A stretch of 64,000 nt of DNA, taken from Metellina segmentata (Eukaryota; Arthropoda; Arachnida; Araneae; Tetragnathidae). How positions within the stretch are numbered: position 1 is the stretch's first letter; each line of letters starts with the position of its first letter. A program made the translations under genes and the position numbers. The DNA lies in NCBI GenBank assembly GCA_947359465.1, contig OX375874.1:94311172-94375171 (forward strand), read 5' to 3'. Shown here in pieces: positions 49,501-58,551 of this stretch. The notes under the pieces are model-generated. The model was not told the DNA's origin, ran no database searches, and saw nothing but the letters and a program-made list of their open reading frames with translations.

Positions 49501-51481
49501 TGCTATGTTCTGCAAATACATTTTTTTCACACAAAGCACAGCATATTTTTGTTTTTTCCTATCCTTTGAACTGGGGCATATGTGGGAACTTTTTCTTCAA
49601 GAACTTTAGTTTGTTTGTTTTTTGTCAAGTGTTCTTCACAATTTTTTCTCTAGTTACAGTTTAGTTTTTCTTGCATTTCACATGAAAGCATTGGTTGCAA
49701 ACTTCTTTCTTGAAGGTTGTTCATCAAAAGTTCTTTGATAAACGAACTTTGTTTTCTATATTGAATTGCTGGTGTTTTTGTTGACAACAGCAGTACTCGG
49801 GCATTTACGGTTGCAATATTTAATGTACTGAAAAATACAATCACGGGCCATCTTTTGCTTATTCTAGCAGTGGAATATGTAGATGACACTTAATTACTTC
49901 ATCGCAGCACCCTTTGTAAGATTTTGAAATCCAAATAATGATGAATGCACTTCTCGATTCTTTCCACATATAAACTATTTTGGCAGCACTTTTTTATTTT
50001 TTCTAACAGTTCCAACAAGTGTAATTTTCATCTCATCCTTAGCTAAAATTACGAGACATTTTCAATCCGTCTGTTCTTGATCTTAAACGAAATGCCAGAA
50101 CTCAAAAAGCCCAAACACTGTTTTTCTGAGAAAATATGTGGGGGAAATTTACTTGAATGCCTGTGGTTGTGACGTATATGACCTTAAATACACACACAGC
50201 TACCACGAAACTGGAATAATTCCATTAAGTTGCTAGTTCTCTGCGCTACGGTTTTGTAAAGCTCGGGCCTGATAGGCCCAGCACGCGTCTTCGTGGGTTA
50301 AAATCCTTGATCAAAATCAAGTCAAAGTTGTGTTAAAGGTAAATTAGTTTAGTTGGTTGATTTTGGAGTTTTATGGCGCAAGGACGATATTTGGACATGC
50401 TACACAAGACATACAATATCAAGTAACACATAATGAAAGTTTCAGTGACACAGAAGGGAGAAATACACCCAGGGAGGAATGCACCCGACTGTAATCGAAC
50501 TTGTGTCCCCACATCTTGCACATTGCTAGCACAGTGGGCATATCCATAAATTTGTTCAAGGAAACTTAATTTATAAATATTTAATTAGGATTACTTATAT
50601 GCATGGCGAGAAATTGGAAATGGTCCCGAATCAATCTTGAATGACAAAATCTGACGACCAGACCTTATAATTTTGAACCATGGCCAGATGAAGAGGTCAT
50701 ACCTGAGCTGGCACCCCACTCTCCAAACTTTCACACCATGACAGATTTGACATGCACTAGCCGTAAGTACATGAGTCTGGTAATATTGGGTTTCGAATTT
50801 GCAACCCTATGGCAGCTAATCTGCTCTCTTCCAACTGAGCAGGGCTACTGCAGCCCCTCAAGGTTTCTTTAATCAAGAATCAGACAAACGAATACAAGAG
50901 AAAATTATATCAATTGCAACTGATAGTTTTGTAAGGGGATACATAAAAACTATGCAATTATAATGCTCCCGTAGTAAAACCTAAATCAGTGAGAATTACC
51001 TGAATGAGAATCTGCTGAAATCTATAATCTAAACATTATACAAGATTCTTATTGAGTATGAAAACAAATTCGATATTCCAAATTCTTCTAGTAATTATAA
51101 ACTCATTTCAAGAAAATTCATGCTATACTGTACAGTAAAATTCTGTGAGAAAAGGGTGAACTACATTGGTCTTGCAGATGAAGATGCAAATCTTAGCAAG
51201 TAAATGGAAGTTAGAAGGAAAATGTAAAGTTACTTGGTTCATAGGAAAATTATTTTTGCAAAAGAAAATAGGCAGTTTGTTACCAAGTATTTTCGAAGTT
51301 TGCGATGAGTGAAAATCCAAATACTAACACTAAGTTTGAAAACATTTTGCGTTAGTGAATTTTAAATACTTACTTCTACACAGTAAGGACAGGTTGATTT
51401 GCTGAATATCATAACTTTATTAGTCTTGATATATTTTTCTACAACTTTCAAAAAATTTGCATCTACTTGGGCAGCAGTCAT
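46440..51481 (-). CDS. Glrx: Glutaredoxin, dithiol, 106 residues, 3 exons
   Basis: Exons are 51481-51374, 46882-46822 and 46591-46440 (stop TAA at 46442-46440). They join to 107 codons including the stop, the usual length of a dithiol glutaredoxin. Visible motifs are CPYC at residues 31-34 (the active disulfide), TSVPQVFINGEHIGGCDD (cis-Pro loop and glutathione-binding GGCDD) and a C-terminal helix KLKALLNA. Known role: glutathione-dependent reduction of disulfides and protein deglutathionylation, using electrons from glutathione or a TGR-type reductase. No targeting signal is evident, so a cytosolic location is likely. Possible polyadenylation signals (AATAAA on the minus strand) lie at 45985-45990 and 45965-45970. 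All splice sites are GT-AG. It lies upstream of TGR in the same orientation. Confidence 0.94.
46822..46882 (-). CDS. Glrx: Glutaredoxin exon 2
   Basis: This exon has 61 nt and encodes VKELFESLGVEYFALEFDKI. The acceptor is TATAG and the donor GTATGG, phase 0 to 1. Confidence 0.92.
47395..48119. repeat. Element with 36-bp inverted ends in glutaredoxin intron 1
   Basis: The arms 47395-47430 and 48084-48119 are inverted and match except at two positions (core CATCTTTTATCACAAATTTG). About 650 bp lie between them. No target duplication or gene is seen, so the superfamily is open. Confidence 0.65.
48245..48451 (+). mobile_element. tRNA-derived SINE with 12-bp target duplication
   Basis: It starts CAACCGGTCTAGTGGTTAAG (A box) and has the B box GGTTCGAATCCAGG. 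The body with GGGTGCCCCTTCACAAATGACC differs from the 52286/53141 type, and the tail is an A run. It is flanked by AGTTTAATAGAT (48233-48244 and 48452-48463), the mark of LINE-driven insertion. It is a fairly recent copy. Confidence 0.85.
48464..49469. other. Glutaredoxin intron 1, middle, no element seen
   Basis: AT-rich sequence without recognisable coding or repeat content. Confidence 0.5.
49470..50110 (-). pseudogene. piggyBac transposase C-terminal relic
   Basis: Minus-strand phrases in order: KITLVGTVRKNKK (near 50020), then a frame at 49889-49650 with MSSTYSTARISKRWPVIVFF, STLNIATVNARVLLL and SFIKELLM. These match the last part of the piggyBac DDE domain. Then come KVPTYAPVQRIGKNKN and ICCALCEKNVFAEHS, a cysteine-rich tail in changing frames. 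TTAA ends were not identified. Confidence 0.78.
50600..50860 (-). mobile_element. Old tRNA-derived SINE, minus strand
   Basis: The head (minus strand, from 50860) reads GGCTGCAGTAGCCCTGCTC with A box GCTCAGTTGGAAGAGAG and B box GGTTGCAAATTCGAAACCC. The body shares GAGCTGGCACCCCACTCTCC (plus strand) with other copies. It is in glutaredoxin intron 1. Confidence 0.65.
51374..51481 (-). CDS. Glrx: Glutaredoxin exon 1 (CPYC)
   Basis: This exon has 108 nt, from MTAAQVDANF to CPYCVE, and donor GTAAGT in phase 0. The ATG is the first in frame after upstream stops. Confidence 0.93.
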
Positions 51482-51857
51482 ATTGAATGAGTTACGATGC
51501 AAACAAACTAAATGAATATGCAACAATACTACAATGCAATGTGTTAGGAAAAGTTAGGGTTGGAGATTTTAGAATATTTTACGCAAAGGAAAATAAGAAA
51601 CAGCGGTCACGGTCACTTAAATTGCGCCAGCGCAGACATTGGACAAGTAAAAATACAAAGTATGACGTCACCAAAAGAGGCGGTCATCTGCAAAGTGCAA
51701 ATTGAAATTCTGTCAGAAATTTTTATAACCTTCTGGCATAAACCAAGCGACACAGTGGTGAAGTAAGAAAATTTGTGGTGGAAAAAAAACAGGTTTCGGC
51801 ATTTTTTAATATTTTGAACCATTTTTTTCCAAACTTCATACTTTATTTTACCTTTAA
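51482..51857. promoter_or_regulatory. Glutaredoxin upstream region with CRE-type site
   Basis: The transcript runs leftward from here. TGACGTCA lies at 51663-51670, about 180 bases before the ATG. GGTCACGGTCAC lies near 51605. A TGACGTAA also lies upstream of TGR at 15133-15140. Whether bZIP factors use these sites is inference. Confidence 0.35.
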
Positions 51858-52275
51858 AACAATGGGCTATTGGCGACTGTACGGAATCAATCCAGAAGAA
51901 AGTGATACAGTAACCACGGTCAGATGAGAAACAACACATGAGCTGGAACCCCTCTTCAAATTTACGCTCCATAGTATGTGAGGACCTTCGAGGCCACGCC
52001 AGATTTAACATGCACCAGCACCCTTGTACCCGACGTTCTTAGGCTAGACCAGAGTTCTGTGGGTTGGACCGTTTCCCTCGCAACCCACCGGTTGCTAATA
52101 CGGTATGATAAAGAGGGGGGGGGGATACCTGGGCTAGCACTCCTCTCTCCAAACTCCCACACCACGCCTAAGTGGTGCAACGACAGATTTCACGTGCTCT
52201 ATCCAGCGTACACGGCAGTTTTTGGCTGGACCTAGTTTCGAACTTGCAAGTGTCCTGGTTGCTGTGATCCTATCA
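51858..52275 (-). mobile_element. Two degraded SINE copies, minus strand
   Basis: The first runs 51858-52112 (AACAATGGGCTATTGGCGAC to CCCTCGCAACCCACCGGTTG). The second, partial one runs 52118-52275 (ACTCCTCTCTCCAAACTCCC to TTTCGAACTTGCAAGTGTCC). Both read inverted tRNA-like heads at their right ends. Confidence 0.6.
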
Positions 52276-52285
52276 AGACTTGCTT

Positions 52286-52612
52286 GCCGACCAACCAGTC
52301 TGGTGGTTAAGGTGTCAGCCTCTAGATCGCATGGTTCCTGGTTCGAATCCAGGTTCGGGCATGGATGTTTGTAAGCGTGTGGTGTAGAGGCGGCTGGTGC
52401 ACCTTAAATCTGTCGTGGACGAAAGTCCTCATGTTGGGTTGGTGTGGGAGTTTGGAGAGTGGGATGCCAGCTCAGATGTTGCTTCGTCATCTGACCGTGG
52501 TTCAAAATTACGAGGTGTTGTCTTCAGATCTTCCCTTTAAGGGACTGATCCCGGACCGTCGTCAATAGCCCGTTGTGTTGATCTAGTACGACGTTAATTA
52601 AAAATTACCAAT
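52286..52612 (+). mobile_element. tRNA-derived SINE
   Basis: It begins GCCGACCAACCAGTCTGGTG, with B box GGTTCGAATCCAGG. The body is AAATCTGTCGTGGACG ... CATCTGACCGTGGTTC and the tail is TTAAAAATTACC. Most of it is the same as 53141-53473, so the two copies are close relatives. Confidence 0.82.
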
Positions 52613-52669
52613 TGAGAATGGCGTGCCATGGTAGTGGTACGAAATTGCGTGTCGTTCTCAGTATTTTTT

Positions 52670-52800
52670 AAAATTAACGCCATACTGGAACTGGGAGCAA
52701 CACAACGGACTATTGTTGTCCTCGGATCTTTGCATTCGGGAATTGATCCCAAACCGCCGACAATAGTCTTTTGTGGTGTTCCAATGCGACGTTAATTATC
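52670..52800 (-). mobile_element. SINE 3' fragments
   Basis: They carry ACTGGAACTGGGAGCAACAC and TTGTCCTCGGATCTTTGC, followed by a second tail CGACAATAGTCTTTTGTGG in plus sense. This makes a small inverted arrangement of SINE tails. Confidence 0.5.
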
Positions 52801-52977
52801 TATACTTTAATTGTTCATACCTATTGATGATAGACTAGTTGTACTCTAATTGTTGACAGTGTCGTTAATCACATTTAATCTTATTTAAATCCACAAACAA
52901 GGAATATATGAAGCGATATGCTCATTTCAGGTTTGCAAAAGAACCAAAATGAATCACATGGTGGTAGGTATTTTATG

Positions 52978-53560
52978 AACGTCACACTGGAGCAACACAA
53001 AGGGACATTGGCGAAGGTCCGGGATCAATTACTGAAGGGAAAGAACCGCGGTTAGATGACGAGGCAATACAGGTGCTGACACCCCATTCTCAATACTTCC
53101 AGACCACGAGATATAACGTGCACCAGTCCCATTTGTACACGCCGACCAACCGGTATAGTGGTTAAGGTGTTAGCCTCTAGATCGGAAGGTTCCTGGTTCG
53201 AATCCAGGTCCGGGCATGGATGTTTGTAAGCGTATGGTGTAGAGGCGGCTGGTGCACCTTAAATCTGTCGTGGCCGAAAGTCCTCACGTTGGGTTGGCGT
53301 GGAAGTTTGGAGAGTGGGGTGCCAGCTCAGGTGTTGCTTCGTCATCTGACCGTGGTTCAAAATTACGAGGTGTTGTCCTCGGATCTTTCCCTTAAGGGAC
53401 TGATTCCGGACCGTCGTCAATAGCCCGTTGTGTTGCTCTAGTACGACGTTAACTAAAATTACCATTACCATTACCCATTTGTACACGAGTGTCTTAGGTT
53501 GGATTTGAACTCGCACCCCCCGGTTGTTAGTCCGTTACTCTTTCAAAACAGCGCGCGGCA
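52978..53560 (-). mobile_element. Older SINE interrupted by a younger SINE
   Basis: The body 52978-53140 (GAACGTCACACTGGAGCAAC ... CCCATTTGTACAC) resumes at 53487 with GAGTGTCTTAGGTTGG and the inverted tRNA-like head TTGAACTCGCACCCC. The interruption is the plus-strand SINE at 53141-53473. Confidence 0.75.
53141..53473 (+). mobile_element. Young tRNA-derived SINE with 13-bp target duplication
   Basis: It is 333 bp from GCCGACCAACCGGTATAGTG to an ATTACC-repeat tail. It is flanked by CCCATTTGTACAC at 53128-53140 and 53474-53486. A and B boxes are intact (TATAGTGGTTAAGGTG and GGTTCGAATCC). The perfect duplication marks it as recent. Confidence 0.9.
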
Positions 53561-53654
53561 GATACTATACGCTTCCCATGTCAACAATTAGTTTTTGAAC
53601 GTGCACTTCAGTTCTCACATTCAGGAAGGCTTGGGTTTCACACAGAGTACGGGG

Positions 53655-53735
53655 TTTCATCCCGGACTGTCGTAAATAGCCCGTTGTGTTGCTCAAGTGC
53701 GATGTTAATTCGACTTCCTACCTACCAATCCCAAA
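53655..53735 (+). mobile_element. SINE 3' fragment
   Basis: It carries ATCCCGGACTGTCGTAAATA and GCCCGTTGTGTTGCTC, then GCGATGTTAATT. Only the tail half remains. Confidence 0.5.
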
Positions 53736-53959
53736 ACATTTTCTCAACAAACCAGAGGAAAGGCTTGTCCTGCATAACGAATTTTGTGCCTTGTAAAATC
53801 GAATCATGCTCACAACTTCAATAACGTTTGCTGTACACGTACAAGTTCAAAGCAAAGAATCATTCGAGGTAAATAAAATCATGAAACGACACACATTAAT
53901 TCCTGTTTGACTGTTTCTCCCTCCTTTACCTTTACACCCTGCAGACACTACTCGACTAT

Positions 53960-54320
53960 ACTGTTCCTAACCCATATGCAGAACATGACATTTCCCTGTA
54001 TTAAATGACATACCCCATTTTACAGCCCATTCGGATACCTTATCAAAATCCCCTTGTAAATTCTCTATCTGTAACTTGGTATCCACTGTCCCCCATATTT
54101 TTAAGTCATATGCAAATATACTGATTCTATTCTTAATCCCACTGACCTATATCATCTATGAAAATTATAAATAAAATTGGTCCCAAAACTGATCCCTGAG
54201 GCACCCTACTATAACTTCTGTCCACTGTGAATAATTTCCTTTTACCTGCAACTCTCTGCTTTCTACCCAATAACCAATACTTTATCCATATCAATGTTTT
54301 CACCTGAATCCTGAACAACT
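53960..54320 (-). pseudogene. LINE reverse transcriptase fragment
   Basis: The minus strand reads SRVPQGSVLGPILFIIFIDD, the conserved core of non-LTR reverse transcriptases. After a frame change come phrases matching DLKIWG and KWGMSFN (about 54110-54010). The YADD box is spoiled. Clade is uncertain (Jockey/CR1-like). Confidence 0.75.
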
Positions 54321-54997
54321 AAATATTAGAACTTGTTATTATTGAAACTCTTTTCCAAAAAATTTCACAATACAGAAAAAAGTGCTAGTTAATCTTGCAA
54401 AGTTTTGAGTTTATGTTTACCAGGAGTTACATTTGTATTTTTAACACGTCTCTGCTTTTGCAACTTTCGTATGGATATTATGTCATTTTGTTTTTTAACA
54501 ATAATTTTTTATCAGAACATTAACACAAACACAAACAATATGCTTAAATATGCATTGCGATGTGTGACTATTTTGACAAGTATCCAAACCAAGGAATATA
54601 TCTTCTTCAATGATGAGATCTACTACTATGGTTGTTGCAACACAACGCTGATTTCTCACACATAAAAATTTTTCTTCACATTTCGTTAAAAGTTTTCCTG
54701 TTACTAAATAGGAATACAACGCAATGCAAACAACATCAGAATGTGGATATTTTAGTCCCCCTCTATTAAATTTTTTAATCCATTCATGATAATTAGTATC
54801 CAGCTGCTCATGACTTACAATAAAGGGTTTACAGATTTCACACTTTATCTTTTTTATAACGACATGAGCAGAATATCCAGCAATATAGGTAATAAGCGGC
54901 ATAACTGCACAGCATTTACTAATTTCTTTGGGTTGTGGTGAAGGCTTACCCTTCCCCACATGTTATAATTATTTTCCTCATTTCAATGAATTTCATT

Positions 54998-55096
54998 TTC
55001 TAGAATGTTTATTTATTATTAGTTTAGTGTTTTGTCAGTATAAATTTGAATACTTGTTAAGCAAATAGCTTTTTTTGAACAACATGGTGTTTCCCG
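54998..55096 (+). repeat. 100-bp direct repeat, copy 1
   Basis: It runs from TCTAGAATGTTTAT to GAACAACATGGTGTTTC and recurs at 55835-55934 inside the MITE. It may be an older relative of the MITE. Confidence 0.65.
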
Positions 55097-55641
55097 CTAC
55101 TTTTTGTATAGTACCCGGATTTTTTGGAAAAGGAATGAGGGCAAGAATTAGATTCCCTGTATAGTATTTTTTATCTCTCATTCCCGGCTTTATAACTACG
55201 AAAATCTTGAAAGTAGAGATTGGATTTCTCAGGTTTTTTCCCTTCTTGGAATTCTGGTTTGAGTGTTATCTAGTTTAGGGGACAGCGACCCCTCTTGTTT
55301 CACCCTGTCTCATCTCTACGTTACTCACACTGATTGGACAATTGGTGACCTTCCAAGGTCAAACCCACCCCGCCATAACCTTCAACCGCTACACTTCTTA
55401 ATTACCGGAAGAAGATGGCGTGATTTGGCTCTCTTCTTCCTGAGGTTTTTGAACATTCCGTTGGGATAAAGGGATAACCCCGGTTGTCTTTCTTCCGCGT
55501 GATATATGTAAATTATTTGCTTTAATTTTCCCCTCGCACTGGGGTGACCTTCGTTTTTGGCGACCCCGGAAAGAGGACGAGGGGACAAGTTTTTTTTCTG
55601 CTACGGAGCACCTCTTTTTTCAGTTAGAGTGATGCTACGCT

Positions 55642-56180
55642 TAGAGTGCCTATATAATAAGAGTGGCGACATACGGGAAACACTTTCTGATTGGCTTAGA
55701 GACCTTTCCTACCGCCCGAGGCGGTCTTTTCCCAGCTCCCGTAGACTTAACATGGGAACTTTTTGTGTGTTCGAGAAAAACGTGTGTATATTAAATTTAA
55801 AAGAAAATATAGCTTTTTCATGTTCCATTTCGTGTTCTAGAATGTTTATTAATTATTATTTTAGTGTTTTGTCAGTGTACATTTGAAGACTTTTTAAGTA
55901 AATAGCTTTTTTTGAACAACATGGTGTTTCTCGCAATCTAAGTTAGCGCGTTGTGCAATCCATCTCATCAATTACGCACGTAATTGAACGTTTATATGAT
56001 TCATTTATTCCGAATGTATCCATATTATAACAATCATATGCTTTTTGTTCTTATTGAAATGAAAAATAAATTCGACCAGCAACCATCTTTGAGACGATTC
56101 TGGTAGAAAAATGGCTGCCGCGCATGCGCATTGGGTCAAATTTGGTCCCTTGTCGCCACTCTTATTATATAGGCACTCTA
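55642..56180. mobile_element. MITE with perfect 30-bp inverted ends and 8-bp duplication
   Basis: The first and last 30 bases (55642-55671 and 56151-56180) are exact inverted copies starting TAGAGTGCCTATATAATAAG. The flanks are GCTACGCT at 55634-55641 and 56181-56188. The length is 539 bp with no transposase. TAGAG fits the general hAT end pattern YARNG, so a hAT origin is likely but not proven. Confidence 0.85.
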
Positions 56181-56189
56181 GCTACGCTT

Positions 56190-57050
56190 GGGTTCGCGGC
56201 GGTGTTTTCACACCTAAAACTATGATATTCTCGTCTCCTTTTTAGTCGGAGAGATTATACTGCTTCGCTTCGCTGCGTTGGATTCACCCCAAAACTTCGA
56301 CATTCTGGTCGTCCGGTTTTTTCGACTCCTTTAACCATGGTATCTTCATCCATGATTGCGATGAAGCTCTATAATATTATATGTTATGACCATCAACTGA
56401 TTTTCGACGAAGAGGTCCTTTCATCGCATGGATCGCTATTCCAACTTTGTGTCTCTACGAGCCACGAAAATCTTGATCTGCACCCCGATGTCTGGGAAGG
56501 AATACCATCGGTTTAATTCCCTGACCATCTTTTCATCAAGTCTTCCCCAGCTTCATTTTATGGAGTAATCTAGGGAATCAAGGAATCCTCTAGGGTCATA
56601 TTTTTTTCGCCACCATTTTAATCCATAGAACGTCTGGATTCCTTTTCGATCATTGAGTCTTACATCGCGATAAAACGACCCGATGCCCTGATGAGGAGCC
56701 ATGGACACTCCCTGATGAAACTTAAGTACTTCTAACTTCCATAACTCCAGCATCGAACTCGACCACAGTGACCAGCGGTCCCTTCGCAGAGAAATAAAGA
56801 ATAAGTTGACCCTCCAATATTGCGTTGTGACTTAACTTCGTAGTTGGTTGCACCATGACCATGTGCAGGATATCCCACTGCATCAACTTCGAGGTGGCGA
56901 AAAACATCATCTGGTGAGTCCACCTTCATAAACTCTTCTTTCTAACGTCAGACATTCGTCAGACATTCCCTTTGCCTTTCACGAGCCATTTTTGTTAATC
57001 AATTACGGCCAATATAATTACATCCAGTTAACCTATATAGGAGTATGCTA
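56190..57050 (-). other. Unidentified segment inside the P-like copy
   Basis: Overlapping minus-strand frames (56929-56553) include DVFRHLEVDAVGYPAHGHGA and GIQTFYGLKWWRKKYDPRGF. Less AT-rich than its surroundings. I do not recognise a family. Together with 54965-55641 it makes up the foreign insertion. Confidence 0.35.
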
Positions 57051-58551
57051 TCACGAACTCTATTTAATTTAACACACCTTTTTTTCCCCCTTACCCCCTA
57101 ATTTACACCACATTTAGTGCTGTGATTATTCCTAAACTAATTCTTTCACCACAGGGGTGATCTGAATTTGAGACTTTAAATTAGTTTTTCTTAACTCCAT
57201 TCCATCCCAATCATGCTTATCATTAAAAATGCTTAGTTCATGCTCCCCAAATTTTGATGAATTTAGTTTAAAGGGTAAAAAGGCTTTCAAGCCTAAGTTT
57301 GTTTTCATTTTCAAATATTTGCCTAATAGAAATACAATACTGAGCTCATGATAACTGGCGATATCGGCCAAACCTATCTTCAAGGGCATCAGTCTGAATT
57401 TTTCCAGGAAGAAGTACGGAAAATTCAAATCTTTAAAACAATATCTTGCCATTTCAACTGTGACTTAATTTGAATTCTTCAGAGCTCAGTGGGTTTCATT
57501 TGTTAAATAACCAGTAGAACAATTCATAGCTTTCCAAATATCTAACCATTTTACAAATTGATCTAGAAATATAAATTTTAAATCCAAACCCAAATCATTA
57601 TGTAACGGTTCTTGGTATTCATTCAATTTATGAATATCTTTAAAAAAGAGGTTTTTACGTTCATTATAGACCACTATTTTAAAATAATATCAATATATTG
57701 GGATGTTTCTTCGAAATTATTAAGGGAATTTCCTTTTCCTACAACTAATAGACCTTTAATATTTTGCCTTTCCATGCTTGAAGGGCACAGAACTTTAGAA
57801 GTTAATCCATAACCATACTTTAATAAATTATTCACTTCTGAAGCATGCAACTCCTCAAGAGCAGAAAAACATGCAGTTTTAAAGGGGTGAAGAGGAGTTA
57901 AAATCAGGATAATACATGCAATTTCCAGGATTTTTTTGATTCAACCAATTATTTCTGATCGATTGAAGTTAATCCTTAAACAATAAGTCAACGGAACCTT
58001 ACTTTAAAGCTGTATAAGAGGCAAATTTATAAATGCATACGAAGATTAACAAAATTCGTAGAATTTGGAGATGCAAAGAGAAAGTTATTAAAGGGACTCT
58101 GTACCCTTTGAGCAATTTTTTTTATTTACGCATACAAAAATTATGTTTTAGCATGCCATACAGTGTTTCTAAACAAGAAAGTGATTTCAGGTGATATTTT
58201 GCATACATTGTTGATACAGTGTAAAAAAATCAAAATTATAAAACAATTTTTGGAAATCTTTCTTCAAAACCCTATCCTCTTGTATTTATTTTTTGAAGTG
58301 AATTTTTTTGTAATATTCACAAGGATGTTTTAAACAACTTTAGGGATAGCTTTTGCAAGATCTTATTTAGTTTTTGGAGAAAAAAAATAAATGTTGGTAT
58401 GTAAGCTAAAATTTAGCAAAAACTCAATATCATTCTGTACTGGTTATTATAGCCAATTTTTCTCTGGATACCAAGTTCCAGTTTTGACCACAGGTTCGAT
58501 CGGAATACGTGGAGTTCTCAATCGGTATCGGATAGAAATACGAACATATCT

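Larger units (their letters stand above)
54495..58030 (-). pseudogene. Second P/THAP9-like transposase copy, interrupted
   Basis: Minus-strand order: SIRNNWLNQKNPGNCMYYPD (near 57960), YGYGLTSKVLCPSSMERQNI (near 57800), the 57674-57486 piece with FLDQFVKWLDIWK, ARYCFKDLNFPYF (57450), then about 2.1 kb of foreign DNA (about 54965-57100), and last the C-terminal piece 54959-54495 (PLITYIAGYSAHVVIKKIKC, LKYPHSDVVCIALYSYLVTG). The layout equals the copy at 34200-36935. The THAP finger was not found and many frames are broken. Confidence 0.72.

Noticed and set aside
52286..52360. tRNA-like sequence with A and B boxes
   Set aside because: It is the head of a SINE, repeated at 53141, 48245 and 23477 with the same bodies, and the cloverleaf is imperfect. 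It is not called as a tRNA gene.
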